From positions 124,001 through 188,000 of the forward strand of contig NZ_QXFJ01000017.1 of the NCBI RefSeq assembly GCF_003584165.1: a stretch of DNA of 64,000 nt, given 5' to 3'. Position 1 is the stretch's first letter. Each line of letters opens with the position of its first letter. This document shows positions 33,365 to 40,846 of this stretch, piece by piece. The DNA comes from Flagellimonas aequoris. Its GTDB lineage: Bacteria; Bacteroidota; Bacteroidia; Flavobacteriales; Flavobacteriaceae. A program made the position numbers and the translations under genes. The notes beneath the pieces were generated by a model, which worked only from the letters and a program-made list of their open reading frames with translations, did no database searches and was not told where the DNA came from.

Positions 33365-34045
33365 ATGGTGGCAAGCAAAAACGATTTTATCCAATCCGAA
33401 AAAATACTACCGGACCATGTGGTCGTGGAAAAAGTATTGAATGGGGAGACCGAACTATTTGAAATCTTAATGAGGAGATACAATGAGTTATTGTTTCGTA
33501 CCGTACGGAGCTATTTCAATCAGGATACCGATGTCGAGGACATCATGCAGGATGCCTATGTAAAGGCCTATCAAAAATTATATCAATTCAAAAATGAATC
33601 TACTTTTTCGACTTGGTTGGTACGGATAGGGATCAATGAAGCACTACAGCGAAAGCGAAAACTGAAAAATTATAGATCGACCGCCCTTGAATACGAGACG
33701 GGTGTTCTTCAAATTGCAGATACTTCAGTCATGAACCCAGAAAACAATACCATTTACAAAGAGTCGACTGCCTTTATAGAAAAGGCGGTCGATACGCTCC
33801 CCCAAAAGTATAAGATCATCTTTATCCTTAGGGAGGTGGAAGGCATGGAGATTCCTGAGATATCCAAAAGTCTTGATCTGACCGTCAGCAATGTAAAAGT
33901 ACGATTGTTCAGGGCGAGGAACATGATCAAGGATTATATCTTTACGGCCACAAACACCAAGAATATATTTGAATTTGGCAACCACAAATGCGACCGCCTT
34001 GTGGAATTGGTCCTTAAAAGGATTCAGCATATGGAACTGGGTTAA
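33365..34045 (+). CDS. ECF-type RNA polymerase sigma factor
   Basis: A 226-residue extracytoplasmic-function sigma factor. Region 2 (LFEILMRRYNELLFRTVRSY ... DVEDIMQDAYVKAY ... STWLVRIGINEAL) and region 4 (LPQKYKIIFILREVEGMEIPEISKSL, VSNVKVRLFRARNMIKDYI) are clear. The C-terminal 35 residues carry one Cys (HKCDRLVELVLKRI), a pattern seen in some ECF factors that read out signals. No classical anti-sigma gene follows; the next gene is a DoxX-like membrane protein. Six promoters with the same two boxes and exact 15-base spacing lie in this window, including one upstream of this gene, so it very likely controls them. Confidence 0.92.
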   Translation: MVASKNDFIQSEKILPDHVVVEKVLNGETELFEILMRRYNELLFRTVRSYFNQDTDVEDIMQDAYVKAYQKLYQFKNESTFSTWLVRIGINEALQRKRKLKNYRSTALEYETGVLQIADTSVMNPENNTIYKESTAFIEKAVDTLPQKYKIIFILREVEGMEIPEISKSLDLTVSNVKVRLFRARNMIKDYIFTATNTKNIFEFGNHKCDRLVELVLKRIQHMELG

Positions 34046-34087
34046 TGTTTGATACAATAGATAAAAAGCGAAGACTTATATCATACT

Positions 34088-34121
34088 TTTTGTAACCCGT
34101 CCATGACATCTGCATCTAAAG
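34088..34121 (+). promoter_or_regulatory. ECF sigma promoter P4 (DoxX-like gene)
   Basis: TTTTGTAACC (34088-34097), 15 bases, CATCTAAAG (34113-34121), 23 bases before the ATG at 34145. It excludes the further upstream ATG (34103) as a start. Confidence 0.72.
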
Positions 34122-34144
34122 GGTTCACCATAAATAGTAAAAAT

Positions 34145-34507
34145 ATGATACTTGCCAATGTACAAAAAGTGCAAAATTTATTGAAATATACGTTTGGAAT
34201 TGTTCCAATCGTAGCTGGACTGGACAAGTTTACGAATTTATTGACGGATTGGTCCCAATATATGTCAACCGGTCTTATTGAAGCATTGCCCGTGGATATA
34301 GGAATTTTTATGGGTATTATCGGAGTGGTCGAGATCGCAGCCGGGGTAGTCGTTTTTGTACGGACTATAATCGGTGGTTATATAGTCGCCCTCTGGTTGA
34401 CCTTGATAGCATTGGTTTTGATTTTTACCGGCAATCATTTCGATGTGGCCGTGAGGGACTTGGTCATGGCCATTGCGGCCCTGTCCTTGGTAAAATTATC
34501 CGAATAG
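34145..34507 (+). CDS. DoxX-like small membrane protein
   Basis: A 120-residue protein with four hydrophobic helices; the pattern KYTFGIVPIVAGLDKFTNLLTDW and a C-terminal VRDLVMAIAALSLVKL is like DoxX/DoxD family proteins. The start at 34145 follows from the ECF-type promoter. DoxX proteins often join redox or sulfur metabolism complexes; function here is unknown. It lies 99 bases after the sigma gene, so it may be a regulated target or, less likely, a membrane partner that signals to the sigma factor. Confidence 0.82.
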   Translation: MILANVQKVQNLLKYTFGIVPIVAGLDKFTNLLTDWSQYMSTGLIEALPVDIGIFMGIIGVVEIAAGVVVFVRTIIGGYIVALWLTLIALVLIFTGNHFDVAVRDLVMAIAALSLVKLSE

Positions 34508-34710
34508 GTTTGCCATGGGAATTGTTGAACACTCAAATACGAGGTAAAATCATTGAACAACGATACAGGCACAATTTTTTACTCATGATGCCTCCAAAGG
34601 GCCATGCTTTTTTAGTATGGTCCTTTATTTTTCAGCCCTATACGATCTTATGCTTCCATCTTGCCCAATCCAGCAATGGTGCATCAAATATTTTCATGGA
34701 TATTTATTTA

Positions 34711-34748
34711 AGACATTTTTGTCCGATTTATTTTTAGTATTATCTTTG
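34711..34748 (+). promoter_or_regulatory. GGACA/TGTCC operator over sigma-A promoter, 105-residue gene
   Basis: AGACATTTTTGTCC (34711-34724), one outer mismatch to the repeat at 7796, overlaps -33 TTG (34719-34721); 19 bases on is TATCTTTG (34741-34748), 20 bases before the ATG. Same architecture as the rrf2 promoter, base for base in TTTTTGTCCGA and TATCTTTG. Confidence 0.78.
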
Positions 34749-34768
34749 TCCAAAATCCTTTTCCAACC

Positions 34769-35086
34769 ATGCAAAACGGATCGATTACAAATGAACTTAG
34801 GGTCAAGGTGCCCCAATGGTGCAAACCGAAAGAGGTACCGTTTGGATCATTACGGCCGCACATGGATCAAGGGAATCCCACCGCCCAAGGATGTGGCGTG
34901 GATTGCCCGATCAAGGGGATGACCAAGAAGTTCCGGTTGGGGACTCCCTGGGAGATGAACGATTTCTTTCAAAACATTTCTGCGCAAAGGGAGGGCCAGT
35001 ACCAAGTCGGTGAGAACCCATATCGGGATGCTTCATACCAACGATTGAACAGGTTGTTTGCAGCAACAAGCCGTTCAAAGGGGTAA
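34769..35086 (+). CDS. 105-residue cysteine-bearing protein of unknown function
   Basis: A small soluble protein with no signal peptide and no family I recognise. It has three cysteines: VPQWCKPKE (near residue 18) and GCGVDCPIKG (near 42 and 46, C-x3-C), and is rich in Gly, Pro and charged residues. Metal or Fe-S binding is possible. A clean sigma-A promoter with the Rrf2-type operator precedes it, so it looks like a genuine gene of the NO/Fe-S regulon and not a chance frame. It ends 48 bases before the oxidase operon. Confidence 0.7.
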   Translation: MQNGSITNELRVKVPQWCKPKEVPFGSLRPHMDQGNPTAQGCGVDCPIKGMTKKFRLGTPWEMNDFFQNISAQREGQYQVGENPYRDASYQRLNRLFAATSRSKG

Positions 35087-35105
35087 AAAAAATTAAACAA
35101 AAAAC

Positions 35106-35119
35106 GGACAAAATTGTCC
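35106..35119. promoter_or_regulatory. GGACA/TGTCC operator before cbb3-like operon
   Basis: GGACAA-AA-TTGTCC, perfect repeat, 15 bases before the ATG at 35135. Here it lies too close for a -33 overlap, so a bound regulator would block a promoter further upstream or transcript start. Confidence 0.72.
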
Positions 35120-35134
35120 TATTTAAGATGTACA

Positions 35135-36940
35135 ATGGATTATAGTAGGCAGATCTTTATTTTATCACTCTTTTTTCTACCCTTTACAGCGGTGGCACAA
35201 ACTACAACGGTGAATTCGGAAAATTGGATAACGAGTCCTGGAATAATAGGCACTTTGGTCCTGGTCTTCATTGTTATTTTTATTGCGGTCCTCATTTTCA
35301 TGGCGAGGCTCAACTCCTATGTAAAGCTGTTGAAACATCGACAGATCGAAAAGAAGAACCTTGCCTTCAACGAAGAGCTATTGGCACTCCAGGAGGAAGA
35401 TATCGATATTATCCTCCAACAACGTAAAAGTGGATTGAAGTATCGACTGAAAGGCACAGAACTTGGTAGTGACCAGGGAGCGGTGGATGAAAAGGGCCTG
35501 ATAGGTCGGGTGACCCATGAACCCGAAAATCCCCTGTTCGACGAAAAGAAAAAAACACCTCTGGGCATCGAAACGCCAGATGAACTCAAAAAGATCGTTA
35601 CCTATTATTTGGGGGCGTCCGTGTTCTGGTTGGTATTTGGGACTTTGGTGGGCCAATACGTGGGAATGAAGTTCTTGTGGCCGGAAATGGACCATTTTTC
35701 CTGGCTATCCTTTGGAAGGTTGCGCCCTGTCCATACGAATGCGGTATTTTGGGGGTGGGCCTCCTTGGCCATGATCGGCCTTGGTTATTTTGTGATCGCC
35801 CGTACCTCCAATGCCAAGATCTATAGTTATGGAAGTGCATGGTGGACTTGGCGGTTGATCAATCTCACTGTGTTCTTGGGCACCCTCTCCCTGATGTCGG
35901 GAATCAACAATGGCGGTGGCGAGTACCGGGAATACACTTGGCCTGTGATGCTGATCTTTGCCATTGGCCTGATCATTACATTTTGGAATTTCTATAAAAC
36001 CATTGCCTCCCGGAAAATAGCGGATATCTATGTATCCAATTGGTACATACTGGCCGCATTGATATGGACCACGGTATTGGCCATTATCGGGTATATGCCC
36101 TTTTTCTCCGACGGCTTGGGCGAGACCGTTATACAGGGATATTATATGCACCAAGGGGTGGGCATGTGGTTTATGACCTTTACCTTGGGACTGATCTATT
36201 ATTACCTGCCCTCTTCATTGAACAAGCCCATTTATTCCTATTCCCTGGGGGTATTGGCGTTTTGGACCCAGATGCTGTTCTATACCATGATCGGTACGCA
36301 TCACTTCGTGTTCAGCCCCCTCCCCTGGTGGTTGCAGACCACCGCCATTGTCTTCAGTGCGGGGATGTTCATTCCCGTGGTGGCCGGCACAACGAATTTT
36401 CTAATGACCATGAGGGGAAGTTGGAGCCATATATCAAAGAGTTATGTCCTTCCCTTCTTCCTGGTCGGGGTCATCTTTTATTTTGTCGGTTCCACCCAGG
36501 GCAGTGTACAAGCGTTCAGGTTTACCAATTACGTGTGGCACTTTACCGATTTCAATGTGGCCCATTCACATATGACCATGTATGGTATCATCACCTTTAT
36601 CCTTTGGGCCTGTATCTATACGATCTTGCCCAAGCTTACCGGCAAGGAACCACCACAGGTCCTGGTAGGGGCACATTTTTGGATGGCCTTTATAGGACTC
36701 TTTGCCTACATGGTGTCCCTAATGGTGGGTGGGACCTACAAGGGCTTGAGCTGGATTGAGGGCAATGCATTTCTGAATTCCGTCATATTGATGAAACCCT
36801 ATTGGTTATGGCGTGCCATCGGTGGGTCGTTGATGTTCACCTCGCACCTCGTCTTTGCCTATAACTTTTACATTATGGTAAACAAAAGGAAGTCGGTTGA
36901 ACCTATGCGTGTATCCCAAGTGGGACAGGTTAACAATTAA
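35135..36940 (+). CDS. cbb3-like terminal oxidase subunit I (CcoN-like), divergent
   Basis: Heme-copper oxidase subunit I of C-family type, 601 residues. Start at 35135; a TTG upstream sits in the operator and is unlikely. An N-terminal signal or helix (about 5-22), another helix (about 36-57) and a charged linker precede the 12-helix core. Conserved: low-spin heme His (RPVHTNAVF), CuB His (YMHQGVGMW), cross-link Tyr region (KPIYSYSLGVLAFW), CuB His pair (GTHHFVF) and heme ligands (NVAHSHMTMYG). Tyr retention argues for O2 reduction. However, the Glu of the FEG segment of usual CcoN is Gln here (GSTQGS), and the HSHMTMYG helix resembles NOR more than CcoN. It is not fused to CcoO as in the usual Flavobacteria oxidase. 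Confidence 0.85.
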   Translation: MDYSRQIFILSLFFLPFTAVAQTTTVNSENWITSPGIIGTLVLVFIVIFIAVLIFMARLNSYVKLLKHRQIEKKNLAFNEELLALQEEDIDIILQQRKSGLKYRLKGTELGSDQGAVDEKGLIGRVTHEPENPLFDEKKKTPLGIETPDELKKIVTYYLGASVFWLVFGTLVGQYVGMKFLWPEMDHFSWLSFGRLRPVHTNAVFWGWASLAMIGLGYFVIARTSNAKIYSYGSAWWTWRLINLTVFLGTLSLMSGINNGGGEYREYTWPVMLIFAIGLIITFWNFYKTIASRKIADIYVSNWYILAALIWTTVLAIIGYMPFFSDGLGETVIQGYYMHQGVGMWFMTFTLGLIYYYLPSSLNKPIYSYSLGVLAFWTQMLFYTMIGTHHFVFSPLPWWLQTTAIVFSAGMFIPVVAGTTNFLMTMRGSWSHISKSYVLPFFLVGVIFYFVGSTQGSVQAFRFTNYVWHFTDFNVAHSHMTMYGIITFILWACIYTILPKLTGKEPPQVLVGAHFWMAFIGLFAYMVSLMVGGTYKGLSWIEGNAFLNSVILMKPYWLWRAIGGSLMFTSHLVFAYNFYIMVNKRKSVEPMRVSQVGQVNN

Positions 36941-36951
36941 GTCAAAATATT

Positions 36952-37965
36952 ATGTTCGATTTTCATAAAAATCATAAAGTACTGGTCATAGCAGCCCTAG
37001 TGGGATTTGTAACCCTCAGTTTTATTGTCGCGGTGTTCCCCGCCTATCAAATGCAGGATGTACAGCCCTTGCCACAGCAACCGGCAATGACAGAAAATGA
37101 AAGGGAGGGATTGAATATCTACATTCGGGAAGGCTGTGTCTCCTGCCATACCCAACAGGTGCGCAATATTGAAATGGACAATATGTGGGGAGACCGTCCC
37201 TCCATCCCTTCCGATTATTATTACAGCAAGGAACGCATGGGTGTTTGGCGGCAATCCCCTTCCCTTTTGGGCAGTGAACGTACTGGCCCGGATCTGACCA
37301 ATATCGGCAAACGCCAGCCAAGCATTGATTGGCACTTGCTCCACTTGTACAATCCACGTTCGGTCGTTGGACAATCGATCATGCCTTCGTATCCATGGCT
37401 ATTTGATATAAGGGATACCAATACCGTCACTGGTGATGAGAAGGTAGTCAATCTTCCAGATGCTTTCGCCCCACCCTCGGGCAAGACCGTTATTGCCAAG
37501 GAGGAGGCTTTACAATTGGTTGCCTACCTTCAATCACTGCAACAGACGAGCTTGCCTGATGGACGGGAAGAAAAGTTCATCCCGGCCCTGGAATCCAAAC
37601 AAACGCCCGGTACATCGGAGGGCAACGATACCAACGCCCTGAACGGTGAAAATCTGTATTTGCAGACCTGTGCGGTTTGCCATCAGGACAATGGCAAGGG
37701 AGTGGTCGGTGCATTCCCTCCCTTGGCCGGAAGTGGGATTGTCAATAATAAGGACCCTGAGCTGATGATCAAAATCATTTTGCAGGGCTATGATGCACGT
37801 TCGGAATTTGCGACCATGCAGGCCTTTGCCGATCAGCTTTCCGATGCCGAGATCGCAGCCATTGCGACCCATGAACGGACCAGCTGGGGCAATACCGGAT
37901 CCAAGGTAACCGAAGAAGAGGTCCGTAAGATACGTGAATACATAAACAAAGATCTAAACCCTTAG
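36952..37965 (+). CDS. cbb3-like subunit II with extra cytochrome c domain (CcoO-like)
   Basis: A 337-residue membrane-anchored di-heme cytochrome. After an N-terminal helix (about 11-30) comes a CcoO domain with heme motif CVSCH (about residue 62) and Met ligand in IMPSYPWLF; then a linker and a second cytochrome c domain with CAVCH (about 243). This fusion of CcoO-like and CcoP-like modules supplies electrons to subunit I. It starts 12 bases after the CcoN-like gene. Together they form a two-subunit oxidase. Confidence 0.9.
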   Translation: MFDFHKNHKVLVIAALVGFVTLSFIVAVFPAYQMQDVQPLPQQPAMTENEREGLNIYIREGCVSCHTQQVRNIEMDNMWGDRPSIPSDYYYSKERMGVWRQSPSLLGSERTGPDLTNIGKRQPSIDWHLLHLYNPRSVVGQSIMPSYPWLFDIRDTNTVTGDEKVVNLPDAFAPPSGKTVIAKEEALQLVAYLQSLQQTSLPDGREEKFIPALESKQTPGTSEGNDTNALNGENLYLQTCAVCHQDNGKGVVGAFPPLAGSGIVNNKDPELMIKIILQGYDARSEFATMQAFADQLSDAEIAAIATHERTSWGNTGSKVTEEEVRKIREYINKDLNP

Positions 37966-37968
37966 GAA

Positions 37969-38256
37969 ATGAAACGATTGATTCCCATTTACGGTATACT
38001 TTTTGGTCTGGGCCATCAGGTCGCATGGGCATGTGACCTATGCAAAAAAAATCAGCCCAAAGGTTTTGAGAACATTACACATGGCCAGGGACCTACTGGC
38101 AATATGGATTACATTATAACATGGTCCGCCATCCTATTGGTGATCGTCACCTTATTTTTCAGCATCAAGTTCTTGGTACGTCCCCGGGAGCATGAACCTG
38201 ACCATATCAAGAACATTGTCTGGGACCATAATTTGAGGGAACATGGAGGACAATAG
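37969..38256 (+). CDS. small C-x2-C membrane protein of oxidase operon
   Basis: A 95-residue protein with a hydrophobic leader (about 1-20), then ACDLCKKNQPKGFENITHGQGP with a C-x2-C pair, one transmembrane helix (about 46-68) and a basic/acidic tail (VRPREHEPDHIK). No named family is recognised. The C-x2-C suggests metal (copper or heme) handling for the oxidase or a structural zinc site. Starts 4 bases after the CcoO-like gene and overlaps the next by 14 bases, so it is part of the complex's operon. Similar small proteins near cytochrome genes seem common in Bacteroidota; that is from memory. Confidence 0.75.
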   Translation: MKRLIPIYGILFGLGHQVAWACDLCKKNQPKGFENITHGQGPTGNMDYIITWSAILLVIVTLFFSIKFLVRPREHEPDHIKNIVWDHNLREHGGQ

Positions 38257-38665
38257 GATCATTAAGGTTTATTTGGACGAGGAACCCAGACCATTTGCCG
38301 AGTTTTCCCCTCCCGTAAAATTTGTTCTGGATACCACCAAGATACCCGATGGGAAACACAGTCTGCGCATTGTGGCCCGATCATCCAACAATGTGGAGGG
38401 GATACGGACCATTCCCTTTGAGGTGCGCAATGGTCCTGAAATTGCCGTGGTCGGCCTGAAGGATAACGAAGTGGTCGATACCCAGGTTTCCATTACCATA
38501 AATGCCTATGGTAGTGAGACGAACGATTCATTCGTCATCCGTGGATCGGAAACCCCAAAGGCCATTCCGGCTTGGGTATGGGCCCTTCTGGTCATCTTTG
38601 TTGGTTTTGCCCTTTTCTATGCCATCATGTACTGGAATCCTGAACTCTACAAATCCTTTTTCTGA
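38243..38665 (+). CDS. Ig-like domain protein with C-terminal membrane anchor
   Basis: A 140-residue protein with no signal peptide seen, a beta-rich Ig/bacterial-Ig-like domain (about 1-110: LDTTKIPDGKHSLRIVARS ... VVGLKDNEVVDTQVSITIN) and one C-terminal helix (about 112-132) ending YWNPELYKSFF. Anchoring is C-terminal, so the domain may face the cytoplasm unless the tail inserts the other way. Overlaps the previous gene by 14 bases and the hemoglobin start by one. Probably an accessory subunit of the oxidase complex; not a known catalytic family. Confidence 0.7.
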   Translation: MEDNRIIKVYLDEEPRPFAEFSPPVKFVLDTTKIPDGKHSLRIVARSSNNVEGIRTIPFEVRNGPEIAVVGLKDNEVVDTQVSITINAYGSETNDSFVIRGSETPKAIPAWVWALLVIFVGFALFYAIMYWNPELYKSFF

Positions 38666-39048
38666 TGAAATGTGATATACGGCCAATGGATGATGTTGAA
38701 CTTCTCGTGGATGTCTTTTATGATCGGGTGCGTAACGATGATCTTTTAGGTCCCGTGTTCGAAGAGGCCTTGCAGGGGGATTGGCCCGGTCATTTGAACA
38801 AAATGTACAGATTCTGGCACTCCATACTGCTCGATGATCCCTTATATTTCGGCAATCCTTTTTTGCCCCATGTGGATCTCCCCCATGGAAAGGATTATTT
38901 TGATCACTGGGTAACATTGTTCCAGAGGACCTTGGATCAATTGTTTGAAGGCCAAAAAACCGAGGAATTCAAAATACAGGTCGCTAAAATGGCGGAAACG
39001 TTCCATCACAACATTGTGGCCTGCTCCAACCTTAATGAAAATAGATGA
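38665..39048 (+). CDS. group III truncated hemoglobin (copy 2)
   Basis: A 127-residue truncated globin: LVDVFYDRVRNDD, HLNKMYRFWHSILLD, YFGNPFLPHVDLP and HFDHW-like segment YFDHWVTLF. It begins inside the stop of the Ig-like gene (TGATG overlap) and ends inside the start of a membrane protein gene, so it is co-translated with the oxidase. It may deliver O2 or protect the oxidase from NO. The operator at 35106 would place it in the Rrf2 regulon. Confidence 0.92.
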   Translation: MKCDIRPMDDVELLVDVFYDRVRNDDLLGPVFEEALQGDWPGHLNKMYRFWHSILLDDPLYFGNPFLPHVDLPHGKDYFDHWVTLFQRTLDQLFEGQKTEEFKIQVAKMAETFHHNIVACSNLNENR

Positions 39049-39487
39049 GATGAGGACACATGTACGATATCCCATTGCATTGGCCACTTCCTTTCTTTGG
39101 ATAGGTTTTATCGGGGCCATCAGTTTTATGGAGGCTTGGCTCAAGTTCCAGGCCCCCGGCATAACGGTACCCCTTGGATTGGGCATAGGCCGCTTGGTGT
39201 TCAGTGCCCTGAACAAAGTGGAATGGGTACTTGCCCTTATCATACTGGGCAATTTTGTAGTGGGCAAGGCCCATTTTTCTTCACCCAGAACCATTCTATA
39301 CGCCATACCGTTGACCTTATTGGTCCTCCAGACCGTTTGGCTGTTGCCGGCGTTGAATGTCCGGGTGGAACTATTGCTCCAAGGACAGGAGCCTGAAAAT
39401 TCATATCTGCATCTGTATTATGAGGGTATGGAAATCTGTAAGGTGGTCTGTCTGTCCCTATTGGGGGCCAAACTTTTTAAAAGATAG
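39035..39487 (+). CDS. four-helix membrane protein of unknown function
   Basis: A 150-residue protein with four hydrophobic helices; His and Glu lie near helix ends (SFMEAW, NKVEWV, KAHFSS). No family recognised. The ATG at 39035 overlaps the hemoglobin gene by 14 bases; an ATG at 39050 is also possible. Last membrane gene before tryptophan dioxygenase, so probably the end of the oxidase operon. May be a heme- or quinone-linked protein, but the sequence does not say. Confidence 0.7.
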   Translation: MKIDEMRTHVRYPIALATSFLWIGFIGAISFMEAWLKFQAPGITVPLGLGIGRLVFSALNKVEWVLALIILGNFVVGKAHFSSPRTILYAIPLTLLVLQTVWLLPALNVRVELLLQGQEPENSYLHLYYEGMEICKVVCLSLLGAKLFKR

Positions 39488-39490
39488 CAT

Positions 39491-40402
39491 ATGTCCGATA
39501 CGATTGATCAGATTATTGACAAGTACCAAGAAATGGGTGAGAACCCGGAAACCCATCTACAAGGACTCCTTCATGCAGCGCCCATTACCTATTGGGATTA
39601 TATAGGGGTCGATACCTTGCTGAGCCTTCAAAGGCCCCGAACCCCGTTCAAGGATGAAACCATCTTCATCCTATATCACCAAGTTACCGAACTCCTATTG
39701 AAAATGATGCGGCATGAACTGGAGCAGCTTGTATACAGGGAGGGGGTTGATGGGGACCAGATGGTCACAAAGATCAAACGCTGCATACGCTACACCAAAA
39801 TGCTGATCGATTCCTTTGCTATTATGAAGGATGGGATGGATTATGGGGAATACCAGGAATTTCGTAAGACACTGACCCCTGCCAGTGGTTTTCAGAGCGC
39901 CCAGTTCCGATACATCGAGCTCCTTTGTACCCCTTTGGAAAACCTCATAAATGCGGAAGGTAGGAAAAGGCTCCCCAAAGACCCATCCATACAGGATTAT
40001 TTTGACCATATCTATTGGAGGGATGCCGGGTATGATCGCAATACGGGCAAAAAGACCCTGACCTTGGCACGGTTCGAGGAAAGATACCTTGAGGATTTCA
40101 TGGTTTTGGCCAAAAAGGTACGGGGGCAGACCTTACAGGATAAACTAGAGGGCATACAGCACCCATCAACCCTACTTTTGGATGTCCTCAAGGAATTCGA
40201 CCATCTCTACAATGTGGAGTGGCCCTTGGTACACCTAAGGACGGCCGCCCATTATTTGGAAAGTAATGACGGAAAGAAAACTGCTACTGGGGGTTCCCAG
40301 TGGAAAAAGTATCTACATCCGAGACACCAACAGCGCAAATTCTTCCCAGCGCTATGGACTGAAAGTGAAAAAGAACAGTGGGGAGAAACAAAAAGTAGTT
40401 GA
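39491..40402 (+). CDS. kynA: tryptophan 2,3-dioxygenase
   Basis: Heme enzyme turning L-tryptophan plus O2 into N-formylkynurenine, first step of kynurenine catabolism. The 303-residue protein has the family motifs ILYHQVTELLLKMMRHEL (distal His), SGFQSAQFRYIE and the C-terminal HLRTAAHYLE ... ATGGSQWKKYL with the proximal His region. It starts 4 bases after the previous gene's stop. Needs oxygen, unlike most genes here. Co-location with the oxidase may be for shared heme supply or low-oxygen control. Confidence 0.95.
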   Translation: MSDTIDQIIDKYQEMGENPETHLQGLLHAAPITYWDYIGVDTLLSLQRPRTPFKDETIFILYHQVTELLLKMMRHELEQLVYREGVDGDQMVTKIKRCIRYTKMLIDSFAIMKDGMDYGEYQEFRKTLTPASGFQSAQFRYIELLCTPLENLINAEGRKRLPKDPSIQDYFDHIYWRDAGYDRNTGKKTLTLARFEERYLEDFMVLAKKVRGQTLQDKLEGIQHPSTLLLDVLKEFDHLYNVEWPLVHLRTAAHYLESNDGKKTATGGSQWKKYLHPRHQQRKFFPALWTESEKEQWGETKSS

Positions 40403-40404
40403 TT

Positions 40405-40698
40405 ATGGAAACAATGAACAGGCCCCGATTACAGGTTATGGTCAAAGGTAAGACCTACAAGGTTTTGGAAGTCGTAGGGTTACCGGGCATGGTAATGCCC
40501 CACCACCATAGTACCGGGGAAGCAGTGGTAATGGTCAAAAAGGGGGAGGCCCTTTTAAAAATGTGTGATGGCGAACACAAACTGGGAAAAGACAGTGTGT
40601 TCATCATCCCAGCAAAAAAGGAACATACCCTCACCGTATTGAAAGAATTCAAGGCTGTTGTCACCATGCCCGTGAATGCTGAAATCCAATTTATCTGA
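40405..40698 (+). CDS. small cupin protein
   Basis: A 97-residue single-domain cupin: VMPHHHSTGEAVVMVKKG (three adjacent His, Glu) and PAKKEHTLTVL form the two metal boxes. No signal peptide. The ATG at 40405 was used; a TTG two codons before would sit in the previous stop region. Follows kynA by 2 bases, so may be coupled. It resembles the kind of cupin often beside NO-linked genes (see also 3008) but target is unknown. Confidence 0.8.
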   Translation: METMNRPRLQVMVKGKTYKVLEVVGLPGMVMPHHHSTGEAVVMVKKGEALLKMCDGEHKLGKDSVFIIPAKKEHTLTVLKEFKAVVTMPVNAEIQFI

Positions 40699-40846
40699 CC
40701 AGAAATAAAGCACTGGAACAACGGTCGGATAGGATAGGCGCGGTGGTTTCCCAATATGGGGCATTTTACTTTTAAGGGGCAAGGACATTTTCTTACCTTA
40801 CTGAAAGATGGATATGATATAAACAGGAACAAAAAAAGATGAACCG

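Noticed and set aside
36040-36759. 239-codon plus-strand frame inside the CcoN-like gene
   Set aside because: Out-of-frame shadow; the CcoN frame has all ligand motifs at these bases.
37007-37030. TTTGTAACC inside the CcoO-like gene as an ECF promoter
   Set aside because: Inside coding sequence and no -10 box at 15 bases (GCGGTG instead).
40786-40800. GGACATTTTC before acnA as an Rrf2-type operator
   Set aside because: Only the left arm matches; no TGTCC right arm.
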